Assembly: GCA_002421985.1 (NCBI GenBank)
Contig: DISF01000035.1
Span: 1,190 to 15,954 of the forward strand
Source of the DNA: Roseovarius sp. UBA6217
GTDB taxonomy: Bacteria > Pseudomonadota > Alphaproteobacteria > Rhodobacterales > Rhodobacteraceae
DNA length: 14,765 nt
Direction of reading: 5' to 3'
The position numbers and the translations under genes were made by a program. The notes beneath the pieces are model-generated. The model saw only the letters and a program-made list of their open reading frames with translations, was not told the origin of the DNA and ran no database searches. This document shows, piece after piece, positions 6,856 through 14,742 of the stretch. Numbering within the stretch: position 1 is the stretch's first letter; each line of letters starts with the position of its first letter.

Positions 6856-9038
6856 TGCGGGTGTTTCGGCTTGTCCTTGCCTGTCTGGGCGCGCTGGTTG
6901 CGGCGGCGGGGCCGGGGGGGGCGCAAGACCTGCCACCCGATCCGGCGATGCTGGTGGCCGATGAGGTGGTGCTTGGCGCGGATGACCGGCTGATCGCGCG
7001 CGGCAATGTCGAGGCGTTCTTTGAGGGGCGCAGGCTTACCGCGCGCGAGATCACCTACGACCGCGCCGCCGACCGGCTCGAGATTGCCGGGCCGCTGACC
7101 CTGACCGAGGCGGGCGGCGCGACCGTGCTGGTGGCCGACAGTGCCGCGCTCGACCGTGATCTTGTTGCGGGTATCCTGCGCGGCGCGCGGATCGTGATGC
7201 ACGATCAGCTTCAACTTGCCGCGCATCAGGCGCGGCGCACCGACGGGCGCGTGACCGAACTTTACAAGGCTTCCGTCACCTCCTGCCAGGTGTGTGACAC
7301 AGGGCGCCCGCCGCTGTGGCAGATCCGCGCCGAGCGGATGATCCACGATCAGGAGACCCGGCGGCTCTATTTCTACAACGCGCAATTGCGGGTGCTGGAT
7401 ACGCCGGTGCTCTACCTGCCCCGGCTGCGGATGCCCGATGGGTCTGTGGATCGCGCCACCGGCTTTCTCACGCCGGAACTCATCAATTCCAGCCTGCTTG
7501 GCACCGGTGTGCGCGTGCCCTATTTCATCGCCATCGACGACCATCGCGACCTGACCATCGCGCCGTTCTGGGCCACCGATTCGCGGCGCATCGAATTGCG
7601 CTACCGGCAGGCATTGCGCAGCGGCGAAATCGAGATCGAAACCGCGCTGTCGGATGACGATTTCAACCCGCGCTCGTCGCGCGGCTATCTCTTTGCCACC
7701 GGGCGGTTCGACCTGCCGCGCGATTTCACCCTGAGATTTGACCTCGAATTGACCAGCGACGACACGTTCCTGCTCGATCACGGGTTCTCTAACCGGGACC
7801 GGTTGCGCAGCGGCGTTGCGGTGGAGCGCGCGCGCCGTGACGAGTATGTCCGCCTCGCGCTCGACCATTTTCAGAGCCTGCGGGTGGACGAGAGCAATTC
7901 CACCCTGCCGAGCATCGTCGCCAATGGCGAATACGAACGCCGGGTATTCCCGGCGCGGCTGGGCGGAGAACTGCGCCTTGCCGCGCAGGCGCACAGCCAT
8001 TACCGCTCGTCCAACCTGCGCACCGACGGGCCGGATTTCGACCGGTTCGCCGATGGCCACGATGTCACCCGGTTCACCGCCGAGGCCGACTGGATGCGGC
8101 AATGGGTGCTGGGCGCGGGGGTTATCGGAACGGCCGAGGCGGGGGTTGCGCTCGATCATTTCCAGATCGCCCAGATCGGCACGACCGGGCAATCGCAGGC
8201 GACCGAGATCACGCCGCGCGCCGCCTTGCGCCTGAGCTGGCCGTTGATGAAGGTGACGCGCGGCGGCACCGCCCATGTGCTGGAGCCGGTGGCGCAGCTT
8301 GCATGGTCGGGCGGCTCCGATCCCAATGTGCCCTTCGAACAAAGCAGCGCCGTCGAATTCGACGAGGGCAACCTGTTCAACATATCGCGCTTTCCCGCGG
8401 CCGACCGTCGCGAGCGCGGGCTGAGCGGCGCGGTCGGGCTGAGCTATGCACGGGTTGCGCCCTCGGGCTGGGAGGGGCGGCTGGCGCTGGGCCATGTGAT
8501 CCGCGACGACCGCCTGCTGGAACCCGGCGGCGCGCCAAGCTTTACCCCCTCCTCGGGCTTGCGTGACCGGCGCTCTGATCTGCTGGTGGCCGCGCAGATC
8601 CGCGACGATACCGGGCTTGTCGTCACCGCGCGGAGCCTGTTTGATGACCTGTTTGACACCACCAAGGCCGAGGCGCGCATAAGCTGGGAGAATGATCGCA
8701 CCGATCTGGGGGCGACCTATACCTGGCTGCCAGATGATCCCGCCGAAAGCCGCCCCTCGACGGTGTCGGAATGGTCTTTCGATGGCAGCTACCGGTTTGC
8801 CGATCACTGGACCGCCAGCGGCGAATGGCGCTATGACGCGGCCACCGATCGCAACATCCGGGCGGGGGCGGGGTTGACCTACACCAACGAATGCGTGGAC
8901 ATCACGCTTTCGGTCTCGCGGCGGTTTACCTCCTCGACTATCCTTGAACCCGAGACCAACATCGGTTTTACCGTGGGCCTGCGGGGTTTTTCCGCCGCCT
9001 CGCTTGACAAGAGCTATACCCGCACATGCAGGAAGTGA
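6855..9038 (+). CDS. lptD: LPS-assembly outer-membrane protein LptD
   Basis: A 727-residue protein (E. coli LptD is 784) that inserts LPS into the outer leaflet of the outer membrane with the lipoprotein LptE. Residues 1-23 are a signal peptide ending in GGAQ. An LptA-like (OstA) domain covers about 35-135, including RGNVEAFFEGRRLTA, and joins the periplasmic bridge. The rest is the 26-strand-type barrel with alternating patterns and many Arg/Asp/aromatic turns. Four cysteines remain after signal cleavage: Cys144 and Cys147 (SCQVC) between the two domains, and Cys680 (NEC) and Cys725, three residues from the end. They fit the inter-domain disulfides known in E. coli. GGAGG at 6843-6847 precedes the ATG, which overlaps the lptG stop. 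A G8 run (6914-6921) encodes the end of the signal peptide. Confidence 0.95.
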   Translation: MRVFRLVLACLGALVAAAGPGGAQDLPPDPAMLVADEVVLGADDRLIARGNVEAFFEGRRLTAREITYDRAADRLEIAGPLTLTEAGGATVLVADSAALDRDLVAGILRGARIVMHDQLQLAAHQARRTDGRVTELYKASVTSCQVCDTGRPPLWQIRAERMIHDQETRRLYFYNAQLRVLDTPVLYLPRLRMPDGSVDRATGFLTPELINSSLLGTGVRVPYFIAIDDHRDLTIAPFWATDSRRIELRYRQALRSGEIEIETALSDDDFNPRSSRGYLFATGRFDLPRDFTLRFDLELTSDDTFLLDHGFSNRDRLRSGVAVERARRDEYVRLALDHFQSLRVDESNSTLPSIVANGEYERRVFPARLGGELRLAAQAHSHYRSSNLRTDGPDFDRFADGHDVTRFTAEADWMRQWVLGAGVIGTAEAGVALDHFQIAQIGTTGQSQATEITPRAALRLSWPLMKVTRGGTAHVLEPVAQLAWSGGSDPNVPFEQSSAVEFDEGNLFNISRFPAADRRERGLSGAVGLSYARVAPSGWEGRLALGHVIRDDRLLEPGGAPSFTPSSGLRDRRSDLLVAAQIRDDTGLVVTARSLFDDLFDTTKAEARISWENDRTDLGATYTWLPDDPAESRPSTVSEWSFDGSYRFADHWTASGEWRYDAATDRNIRAGAGLTYTNECVDITLSVSRRFTSSTILEPETNIGFTVGLRGFSAASLDKSYTRTCRK

Positions 9039-9043
9039 TGAGA

Positions 9044-10291
9044 ATGACCCCGAGCCTTCGCCCCTTGCCGTCCATCCTTGCCGCGCTTTGCCTTGGCGTG
9101 CTGATCGCGGCAGGGTTGCCGCCCGCGATGCTCCGGGCGCAGAACCTGTTCGAGCCGGTGGTCTTCGTCAACGACAGCGCCATCACGCGCTATGAAATCC
9201 AGCAGCGCGCGCGGATGCTGACGCTGTTTCGCGCGCCGGGCGATCCCACGCAGCTTGCCCGTGAACAACTCATCGAAGAGCGCCTCAAGTTCGAGGCCGC
9301 CAAAGGCATGGGCATTGTCATAGACGGGGAGGCCGTGCGCGCGGGCATGGAAGAATTCGCCGCCCGCGCCGGGATGGACGGCGAACAGATGATCGCGGCG
9401 CTGGAGCAATCGGGCGTGTCGAGGCAGTCGTTCGAGGAATTCGTGCGCGCGGGCCTGACATGGCGCGAGGTGACGGGCGCGCGCTTTGCCGCCCGCGTCT
9501 CGGTCAGCGAGGACGAGATCGACCGCGCCACGCAGGCGCTTACGGGGGGATCGTCCGTGCGCGTCCTGCTGTCCGAGATCGTCCTGCCGGTGACCAGCGT
9601 GGAGGATGCCGAGGCCAAGCAAGAGCTTGCCGCGCGCATCGGCACCGCGACGACCGAGAGCGCCTTTGCCAGCTTCGCCCGCCAGCACTCGGCGGCCCCG
9701 ACGGCGGGGAGCGGCGGGCGGCTGGGGTGGCAATCGCTGTCAGATCTGCCGCCGGTGTTGCAGCAGGTGGTGCTTGGCCTCGCGCCCGGAGAGGTGTCTG
9801 ATCCGCTGCCCATCGAGGGAGGGCTGGCGCTTATCTTCATGCGCGACATCCAGGAGGGGGCGGTATCCACGCCGCAATATGCCGCCATCGAATACGCCGC
9901 CTATTACATCCCCGGCGGGCGCAGCGAACAGGCGCTGGCGCGCGCGGCCGCCGTGCGCGCCCAGGTCGATACCTGCGACGATCTTTACGGCGTGGCCCAG
10001 GGCCAGCCCCCCGAGGTGCTTGAGCGCGGCAGCAAGGCCCCCGAGGATATTCCCGCCGAGATCGCCGCCGAGCTGGCGCTTCTCGATCCCGGCGAGGTCT
10101 CGACGCGCATCACCCGCGCCAACGGCCAGACGCTGGTCTTCCTGATGCTGTGCGGGCGCACGCCCAAGCTCGATGACGCGCAGCCCTCGATCGAGGATCT
10201 GACCGGCTTCATCCGCAACCAGCGTATCCAGTCGCTTGCCGATGGCTATCTGGAGCAGCTCAAGGCCGAGGCACGGATCGTGGAGCGGTGA
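9044..10291 (+). CDS. surA: Periplasmic chaperone/peptidyl-prolyl isomerase SurA
   Basis: A 415-residue SurA-family protein (E. coli 428). SurA escorts outer-membrane proteins, with LptD as a main client, so its place next to lptD is meaningful. Residues 1-33 form a signal peptide (ending in LRAQ). The SurA N-terminal chaperone domain covers about 36-160, starting VVFVNDSAITRYEI. A parvulin-like isomerase domain lies at about 173-270 (LSEIVLPV, then GGRLGWQSLSDLPP and GLAPGEVSDPL), and a second, divergent one at about 280-372. Cys311 and Cys370 could form a disulfide in the second domain. Start choice: ATG 9044 has AGGAAG (9030-9035) 8 nt upstream; ATG 9038 overlaps the lptD stop in TGATG but has only 2 nt spacing; ATG 9026 lies inside lptD. 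The true start may be 9038. Confidence 0.93.
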   Translation: MTPSLRPLPSILAALCLGVLIAAGLPPAMLRAQNLFEPVVFVNDSAITRYEIQQRARMLTLFRAPGDPTQLAREQLIEERLKFEAAKGMGIVIDGEAVRAGMEEFAARAGMDGEQMIAALEQSGVSRQSFEEFVRAGLTWREVTGARFAARVSVSEDEIDRATQALTGGSSVRVLLSEIVLPVTSVEDAEAKQELAARIGTATTESAFASFARQHSAAPTAGSGGRLGWQSLSDLPPVLQQVVLGLAPGEVSDPLPIEGGLALIFMRDIQEGAVSTPQYAAIEYAAYYIPGGRSEQALARAAAVRAQVDTCDDLYGVAQGQPPEVLERGSKAPEDIPAEIAAELALLDPGEVSTRITRANGQTLVFLMLCGRTPKLDDAQPSIEDLTGFIRNQRIQSLADGYLEQLKAEARIVER

Positions 10292-11253
10292 TCGCGCTCA
10301 CCTGCGGAGAGCCGGCCGGCATCGGCCCGGAAATCGCCCTCGCCGCCTGGGAGCGCCTGCGCGGGCGGGTGCCGTTCTTTGTCATCGGCGATCCTGCGCA
10401 TATGCCCGAGGGCGCGCCGGTGGCGGTGATCGAGACGCCGCAAGAGGCCGCGCGCGTCGCGGCAACGGCGCTGCCGGTTCTGGCCCATCGCTTTGCCGGG
10501 CCGCGCATCCCCGGCCAGCCGCAACCGGCGCAGGCGCGCGGCGTGATCGAGGTGATCGCGCGCGCGGTGGAACTGGTGCAGGCGGGCGAGGCAAGTGCGC
10601 TCTGCACCGCGCCGATTCACAAACAGGCGTTGCAGGAGGGGGCGGGCTTCGGCTTTCCCGGCCATACCGAGTATCTGGCGCATCTGGCGGGGGATGTCCG
10701 CGTGGCGATGATGCTGGCGGGGCCAAACCTGCGGGTGGTGCCAGCGACCATCCACATCCCCCTGTCCGAGGTGCCGCGCGCGCTTACGCCCGCGCGGATC
10801 GAGGAGGCGATCCGCCTCACCCATGCCGCGCTGATCCGCGATTTCGCGATTGCCGCCCCGCGCCTCGCGGTGGCCGGGCTCAACCCGCATGCGGGCGAGG
10901 GCGGGCGCATGGGCCGCGAAGAGATCGAGGTGATCGCCCCGGTGCTCGACCAGTTGCGCGCCGAGGGCATGGCCCTTGCCGGTCCGCTTTCGGCGGATAC
11001 GATGTTTCACGCCGCCGCGCGCGCCCGCTATGACGCGGCGATCGCCATGTATCACGATCAGGCCCTCATTCCGATCAAGACGCTGGATTTCGACCGCGGC
11101 GTGAACGTCACGCTGGGCCTGCCCTTCGTGCGCACCTCGCCCGATCACGGCACCGCCTTTGATATCGCGGGGCAGGGCGTGGCCGATCCCACCTCGCTCA
11201 TCTGCGCGCTGGAAATGGCCGAGCGGCTGGCGCGGGCGCGGGGGGGGGCATGA
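10288..11253 (+). CDS. pdxA: 4-hydroxythreonine-4-phosphate dehydrogenase
   Basis: A 321-residue enzyme of DXP-dependent vitamin B6 synthesis: it oxidises 4-phosphohydroxy-L-threonine with NAD, and the product goes to PdxJ. Family hallmarks are CGEPAGIGPE at 6-15, the substrate-binding GHTE (His126-Thr127), and the three metal-binding histidines His156 (TIHIPL), His201 (NPHAGE) and His256 (MYHDQA). All sit exactly ten residues before their E. coli equivalents (136, 166, 211, 266). The GTG start overlaps the surA stop (GTGA); it makes the N-terminus about ten residues shorter than E. coli, and I see no better upstream start. The 3' end is a G9 run (11240-11248) that encodes RGG just before the stop, which overlaps the rsmA ATG. 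Confidence 0.96.
   Translation: MIALTCGEPAGIGPEIALAAWERLRGRVPFFVIGDPAHMPEGAPVAVIETPQEAARVAATALPVLAHRFAGPRIPGQPQPAQARGVIEVIARAVELVQAGEASALCTAPIHKQALQEGAGFGFPGHTEYLAHLAGDVRVAMMLAGPNLRVVPATIHIPLSEVPRALTPARIEEAIRLTHAALIRDFAIAAPRLAVAGLNPHAGEGGRMGREEIEVIAPVLDQLRAEGMALAGPLSADTMFHAAARARYDAAIAMYHDQALIPIKTLDFDRGVNVTLGLPFVRTSPDHGTAFDIAGQGVADPTSLICALEMAERLARARGGA
11240..11248 (+). other. G9 homopolymer at the pdxA/rsmA junction
   Basis: Nine consecutive G residues lie in the last codons of pdxA and end 1 nt before the rsmA ATG. The pdxA codons read CGG GGG GGG GCA TGA. A -1 shift, or one extra G, would read through as GGG GGC ATG ACC and join PdxA in frame to RsmA. The run also sits where the rsmA ribosome-binding site should be. 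It is either a slippage site or an ordinary G-rich binding site; sequencing error in the run length is also possible. Confidence 0.6.
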
Positions 11254-12134
11254 CCGCGCTCGACGCGCTGCCGCCGCTCTCGCGCGTGATCGCGGCGCAC
11301 GGGCTTTCGGCGCGCAAGTCGCTGGGTCAGAATTTTCTGCTCGATCTGAATCTCACCTCCAGGATCGCGCGCGCGGCGGGCGATCTGTCGCAGTGCGACG
11401 TGCTGGAGGTGGGGCCGGGGCCGGGGGGCCTGACGCGGGGGCTGTTGATGGCGGGCGCGCGCCATGTGCTCGCGGTCGAGAAAGACCCGCGCTGCCTGCC
11501 CGCTCTCCAGCAGATCGCCGAGGCGGCGCCGGGGCGGCTTACGGTGATCGAGGGCGACGCGCTCGCCATCGACCCGCTGGCCCATCTGGCGCCGCCGATT
11601 CGCGTGGTGGCGAACCTGCCCTATAATATCGGCACCGAATTGCTGGTGCGGTGGCTGACGCCAGAGGCATGGCCGCCGGTCTGGGAGACGCTGACGCTGA
11701 TGTTTCAGCGCGAGGTCGCCGAGCGGATCATCGCCGCGCCCGGCTCCAAGGCCTATGGTCGGCTGGCGCTGCTGGCGCAGTGGCGTTGCGATGCGCGGAT
11801 CGTGATGCACCTGCCACCGGGGGCATTCACGCCGCCACCCAAGGTATCAAGCGCGGTTGTGCATCTCACCGCGCTTCCCGCGCCGCGCTTTGCGGCCGAT
11901 GCGCGGATTCTCGAACGCCTCGTGGCGCGCGCCTTCAACCAGCGGCGCAAGATGCTGCGCGCCGCGCTCAAGGGGGTGGCCCCAGATATCGAGGACCGCC
12001 TCATCGCCGCCGGGATCGCGCCCACGGATCGCGCCGAGACGGTCGATCTGGAACGGTTCTGCGCGCTGGCGCGGCTGATGCCGGGGGCGGGCTTTGTGGA
12101 TGGGCTGGCACCGCCGTTCGACAAGACGCGATGA
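11250..12134 (+). CDS. rsmA: 16S rRNA dimethyladenosine transferase RsmA (KsgA)
   Basis: A 294-residue SAM-dependent enzyme that dimethylates two adjacent adenosines near the 3' end of 16S rRNA (A1518 and A1519 in E. coli), a late step of small-subunit assembly. It has LGQNFLLD at 25-32, the SAM-binding motif EVGPGPGGLT (53-62), the acidic VEKD (76-79), EGDAL (101-105), and the catalytic NLPYNI (122-127). The C-terminal domain has FTPPPKVSSAVV (193-204) and FNQRRKMLR (229-237), both standard. The ATG shares ATGA with the pdxA stop. It is the last plus-strand gene of the operon here; apaG and apaH, which follow in E. coli, are absent. Full length, no missing key residue. Confidence 0.97.
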   Translation: MTALDALPPLSRVIAAHGLSARKSLGQNFLLDLNLTSRIARAAGDLSQCDVLEVGPGPGGLTRGLLMAGARHVLAVEKDPRCLPALQQIAEAAPGRLTVIEGDALAIDPLAHLAPPIRVVANLPYNIGTELLVRWLTPEAWPPVWETLTLMFQREVAERIIAAPGSKAYGRLALLAQWRCDARIVMHLPPGAFTPPPKVSSAVVHLTALPAPRFAADARILERLVARAFNQRRKMLRAALKGVAPDIEDRLIAAGIAPTDRAETVDLERFCALARLMPGAGFVDGLAPPFDKTR

Positions 12135-12189
12135 CCCGCGCGAGTGCCCGATGGCGGCCCTGACCGCGCGCCGGGGCCTGTGCCGCGCA

Positions 12190-12258
12190 CATGGCCTGCG
12201 GCCTCATGGCCATAGACGGCGGCCAGCGAGCCGCCCCAACCGCCCTCAGGCGCTGAGG
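12190..12258. terminator. Cluster of palindromes between convergent genes
   Basis: Three perfect 6-bp inverted repeats follow one another where rsmA (+) and an unknown gene (-) converge: ATGGCC (12191-12196)/GGCCAT (12208-12213), GGCGGC (12218-12223)/GCCGCC (12230-12235), and CCTCAG (12244-12249)/CTGAGG (12253-12258), the last spanning the stop codon of the minus-strand gene. None is followed by a T tract, so factor-independent termination would be weak, as is common in GC-rich genomes. The rest of 12135-12245 shows no gene. Confidence 0.35.
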
Positions 12259-12908
12259 AGGGGTTGTGCCTCGCGCAGGGCGGTATAGGCGAGCAGCGCC
12301 GCGCCGATGGGCGGGACGTGCAGGAACAGCGTCATCCCCAGGGTGACCACCGTGAGGCGCATCGGTCGCGACGGGATATCGGGCAGGGCGGTGGGCTCTA
12401 TCGCCTCCTTGCGCCATGCGCCGTTGCGCGCCTCGTTTCGTTTGCTGCGCGCGGTCTCGATATCCGCTTGCGACAGGCGCGGCGCGGTCGCGCCCAGCAA
12501 ATCAAAGGTCCGGTCCATGAGCGCGATGCCTACGGCCTGCGAGCTTGGGCCCCGCAAGACCGCATCAAAGGGCAGATAGCTGCCGACCCGTTCCAGCGCG
12601 CGCTCCAGCAGCACGGTATAGGCGTTCGGATCAAAGGTTGCCTGGCCCTTGCGCCGTGGCGGCGGGCCGACGGCGATGACAAGGTAATGCGGGCGGTCCT
12701 TGCGCTCGGGGGGCAACCAGCCCAGCGCGATGCGCACGGATTCGCGGTCGATGAGCGCGATATCCTCGCCGTCCCATGTCAGGCGGCGCACCTGCGTCGC
12801 AAGTCCGTGCGAGGCGATGTCGAATTCCTCGACAATATCGGGGAAATCCATTCCCGGCCGGTCGTGATATTCCAATGCGGCGATGTCGCCGTAAGATTGC
12901 CTGTTCAT
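12246..12908 (-). CDS. Conserved-looking unknown protein, C-terminal membrane segment
   Basis: A 220-residue protein I cannot assign to a named family. It begins MNRQSYGDIAALEYHD, is mixed alpha/beta with a segment RLTWDGEDIALIDRESVRIA (residues 42-61) followed by HYLVIAVGPPP (74-84), and then a polar, basic linker. One hydrophobic stretch (about 183-207) near the C-terminus suggests a tail anchor with the main domain in the cytosol. No catalytic motif or signal peptide is seen. A ribosome-binding site GAGAGG lies 6-7 nt before the ATG. It lies 87 bp downstream of the lytic transglycosylase gene, same strand; the gap has no clear promoter (a weak TAAAAA on the minus strand only) or hairpin. 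Codon use matches the neighbours. I have a vague memory of similar proteins in Rhodobacterales, with no known role. Confidence 0.8.
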   Translation of the reverse strand: MNRQSYGDIAALEYHDRPGMDFPDIVEEFDIASHGLATQVRRLTWDGEDIALIDRESVRIALGWLPPERKDRPHYLVIAVGPPPRRKGQATFDPNAYTVLLERALERVGSYLPFDAVLRGPSSQAVGIALMDRTFDLLGATAPRLSQADIETARSKRNEARNGAWRKEAIEPTALPDIPSRPMRLTVVTLGMTLFLHVPPIGAALLAYTALREAQPLLSA

Positions 12909-12995
12909 GATCTGCCTCTCGGCTTGCTCCTGTCCTGAAACGGAGGGAACCCAACATGCACTTTTTACGCCTGTCTCACCGTCTTGTTGTCTGCC

Positions 12996-13832
12996 TCAGC
13001 GCCCGTCGATCTGTGCCGCCATGATGGCGATCGCCTGTTGATAGACGCCGGCGGCGTTCCATTGCTCGATCACCGCGAAATTCGGCTCGCCCGGCTGATA
13101 GCCGCGCCCCGGCTGCCAGCCCTTGGCGCGCAGGAAATTGGCGGTCGAGGCCATCGCGTCGGTCAGGTTGTAGAAATCCACCCGCCCGTCGCCATTGCCG
13201 TCCACGCCGTAGCGCAGCGCGTTGCCCGGCAGGAACTGGGTATGGCCCAGCTCGCCATGCCGCGCGCCCTGCGTGGCGGGGGTGATATCCCCGCGATCCA
13301 CCAGCTTGAGCGCGCCAAGCGCGTGGGGCCGAAAGAAATCCGACCGGCGGCAATCCCAGGTCAGCGTGACGATGGCCGAGACCACCGATGTGTCGCCCAT
13401 GAAGCGGCCAAAGCCGGTTTCCATCCCGTGGATCGCGATCAGCACGCCCGCGGGCACGCCATATTGGCGTTCCAGCGCATCGTAGAAGGCTGCATCGCGC
13501 GCCCGGCGCTGGCGGCCTTGCGACACGATGACCGAGGCCCCGCGCACCTCCATGAATTTGTCAAGGCTGTAGCGAAAGCTCTTCTGGTTGCGGTCGGCGG
13601 CGATGGTGGCATGGGCATATCCGGCCCGCATCAGCGCGTCGATCCCGCGCGGGCCGACACCCTCGGCGGCGGCCTCGCGCGCGAAATCGCGCTTCCACGT
13701 GTCAAAGCCGTGGCCCGTATCGCCGCATTGCGCGGCCTGCGCCGCCCCGGTGCCGATCCCGGCCAGCATCAGGGCGACCGTGAGGCCAAGGGCGTTGCGG
13801 CGCGGCGTGGCGCATGGGGGTGTGACCGACAT
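12996..13832 (-). CDS. Lytic murein transglycosylase, MltB (SLT_2) type
   Basis: A 278-residue peptidoglycan-cleaving enzyme that makes 1,6-anhydromuramic ends in the periplasm. Residues 1-34 are a signal peptide (ARR-rich start, hydrophobic core, AQAA end); there is no lipobox, so it is likely soluble rather than a lipoprotein like E. coli MltB. The catalytic Glu138 is in IAIHGMETGFGRF, the family position. GELGHTQFLPGN (193-204) and the Ca-binding-like loop DGNGDGRVDFYN (211-222) with NLTDAMASTANFL are also standard. Cys36 and Cys161 might form a disulfide. GGGAGAG lies 5 nt before the ATG, and a plausible promoter sits in the 97-bp gap upstream. It is smaller than E. coli MltB (361) because the lipoprotein tail and linker are missing. 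Confidence 0.93.
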   Translation of the reverse strand: MSVTPPCATPRRNALGLTVALMLAGIGTGAAQAAQCGDTGHGFDTWKRDFAREAAAEGVGPRGIDALMRAGYAHATIAADRNQKSFRYSLDKFMEVRGASVIVSQGRQRRARDAAFYDALERQYGVPAGVLIAIHGMETGFGRFMGDTSVVSAIVTLTWDCRRSDFFRPHALGALKLVDRGDITPATQGARHGELGHTQFLPGNALRYGVDGNGDGRVDFYNLTDAMASTANFLRAKGWQPGRGYQPGEPNFAVIEQWNAAGVYQQAIAIMAAQIDGR

Positions 13833-13865
13833 CGTTACTCTCCCGGACGGTGCATGAACACCGCC

Positions 13866-13893
13866 ACCTTACCGCGCCGATGCCCTGGGGCAA
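13866..13893 (-). promoter_or_regulatory. Possible sigma70-type promoter for the lytic transglycosylase
   Basis: On the minus strand TTGCCC (13893-13888) and TAAGGT (13871-13866) are 16 nt apart, and the -10 is 33 nt before the ATG. The match to TTGACA/TATAAT is moderate. It is the only decent pair in the 97-bp gap between the two minus-strand genes; the remainder of the gap shows nothing else. Confidence 0.35.
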
Positions 13894-13929
13894 GACGCTG
13901 CACGGGACGATGCCGGGGGCGCGTGCGGA

Positions 13930-14742
13930 TCATCCGCCGAATGCCCTGATCAGATTCGCGGCCTGCGCGATCTGGCCATGGGTCGCCAGCACCATGAACG
14001 TGCCGGTCAGCGCCGTGGTATGCGCGGCAAGCCGCAGGTTCTCGCCGCGCAGCAGGTTGACGATGGCGAGCGCCACCGCGACCGGCAGCGCAAAGAGACC
14101 AAGGGTCAAGGTCAGCATCCAGACGCTGAGCCGCAGCGGCGCGGTCGGCTCGCGGATATCGTCGGACTGCGCCAACGCCGTGGCCTCGGCGGGATCGGGA
14201 TCGCGGAACGCCGCGCGCAGCGCGTCGATCCGCGCCTCTTCGGCGCTGCCCTTGCCAAAGCCCGGCATTTTCGCCCGCAGTTGGGTATAGGCCGCCTCCA
14301 CATCGGGCAGACGGTTGCGGCGGGGCCGGGTAGCGTCGGGCACGGGGCGCACCGGCGCGGGCATCGCGGCGGTGTTGGCCACTGCGGCGCGAAACTCGGC
14401 CCGCGTCAGCACCGCGCGCGGATCGGTCCATTGCACGTAATCGGGGGCGAGTGCCGCTTGCAAACTGGCCAGAAGATAGGCGATCAGCGTCTCTGCCGAG
14501 GCACCGCCGCCTGCCTGTTTCTCCACGCGCAACTCAAGGATATGGGCGGGGAGTTCGTCGAGCCGGGGCAGCGGGCGGCCCGCCGCGATCCGCACCCGGC
14601 AGACAAGGTGGCGCGCGCACAAGATGGCCTGCGTGTCGCTTTCGCAGCGGCGTTCGTCCACCCGCTCGCCCAGCCGGTCGAGCGTATCGGCGATACCGCA
14701 GGTGATCGCGGCGATATCGAAAGTCTTTTTACCCAGGAACAC
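13930..14742 (-). CDS. Unknown membrane-associated protein, 5' end uncertain
   Basis: A 270-residue protein of no recognised family. The N-terminal half (1-125) looks like a compact alpha-helical cytosolic domain with four Cys (15, 33, 42, 48) and a DYVQWTDPRAVLTRAEF segment (101-117). A proline/arginine linker (128-145) and an acidic helix follow. One hydrophobic segment (about 204-230) and a possible second (238-254) near the C-terminus suggest membrane attachment. The listed start is a GTG at 14742 with no good ribosome-binding site, and the frame stays open to the window edge, so the real start may lie outside or be lost. The GTG also falls on a CTAG where an insertion sequence may begin. 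If so, this is a 5'-truncated pseudogene. It precedes the transglycosylase by 97 bp on the same strand. Confidence 0.65.
   Translation of the reverse strand: MFLGKKTFDIAAITCGIADTLDRLGERVDERRCESDTQAILCARHLVCRVRIAAGRPLPRLDELPAHILELRVEKQAGGGASAETLIAYLLASLQAALAPDYVQWTDPRAVLTRAEFRAAVANTAAMPAPVRPVPDATRPRRNRLPDVEAAYTQLRAKMPGFGKGSAEEARIDALRAAFRDPDPAEATALAQSDDIREPTAPLRLSVWMLTLTLGLFALPVAVALAIVNLLRGENLRLAAHTTALTGTFMVLATHGQIAQAANLIRAFGG

Noticed and set aside
6001..6936. 311-codon minus-strand open frame over lptG
   Set aside because: Same antisense effect; Pro/Arg/Gln/His-rich with no recognisable fold.
6726..8807. 693-codon minus-strand open frame across lptG and lptD
   Set aside because: Low-complexity Arg/Gly/Gln/Ala product, no ribosome-binding site or motif; caused by codon bias of lptD on the other strand.
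10246..11148. 300-codon minus-strand frame over pdxA
   Set aside because: Antisense shadow of a full-length PdxA with all metal ligands.
12909..12995. Promoter for the 220-aa gene (TAAAAA on the minus strand)
   Set aside because: The -10 matches 4 of 6 but no acceptable -35 lies 16-18 nt upstream.
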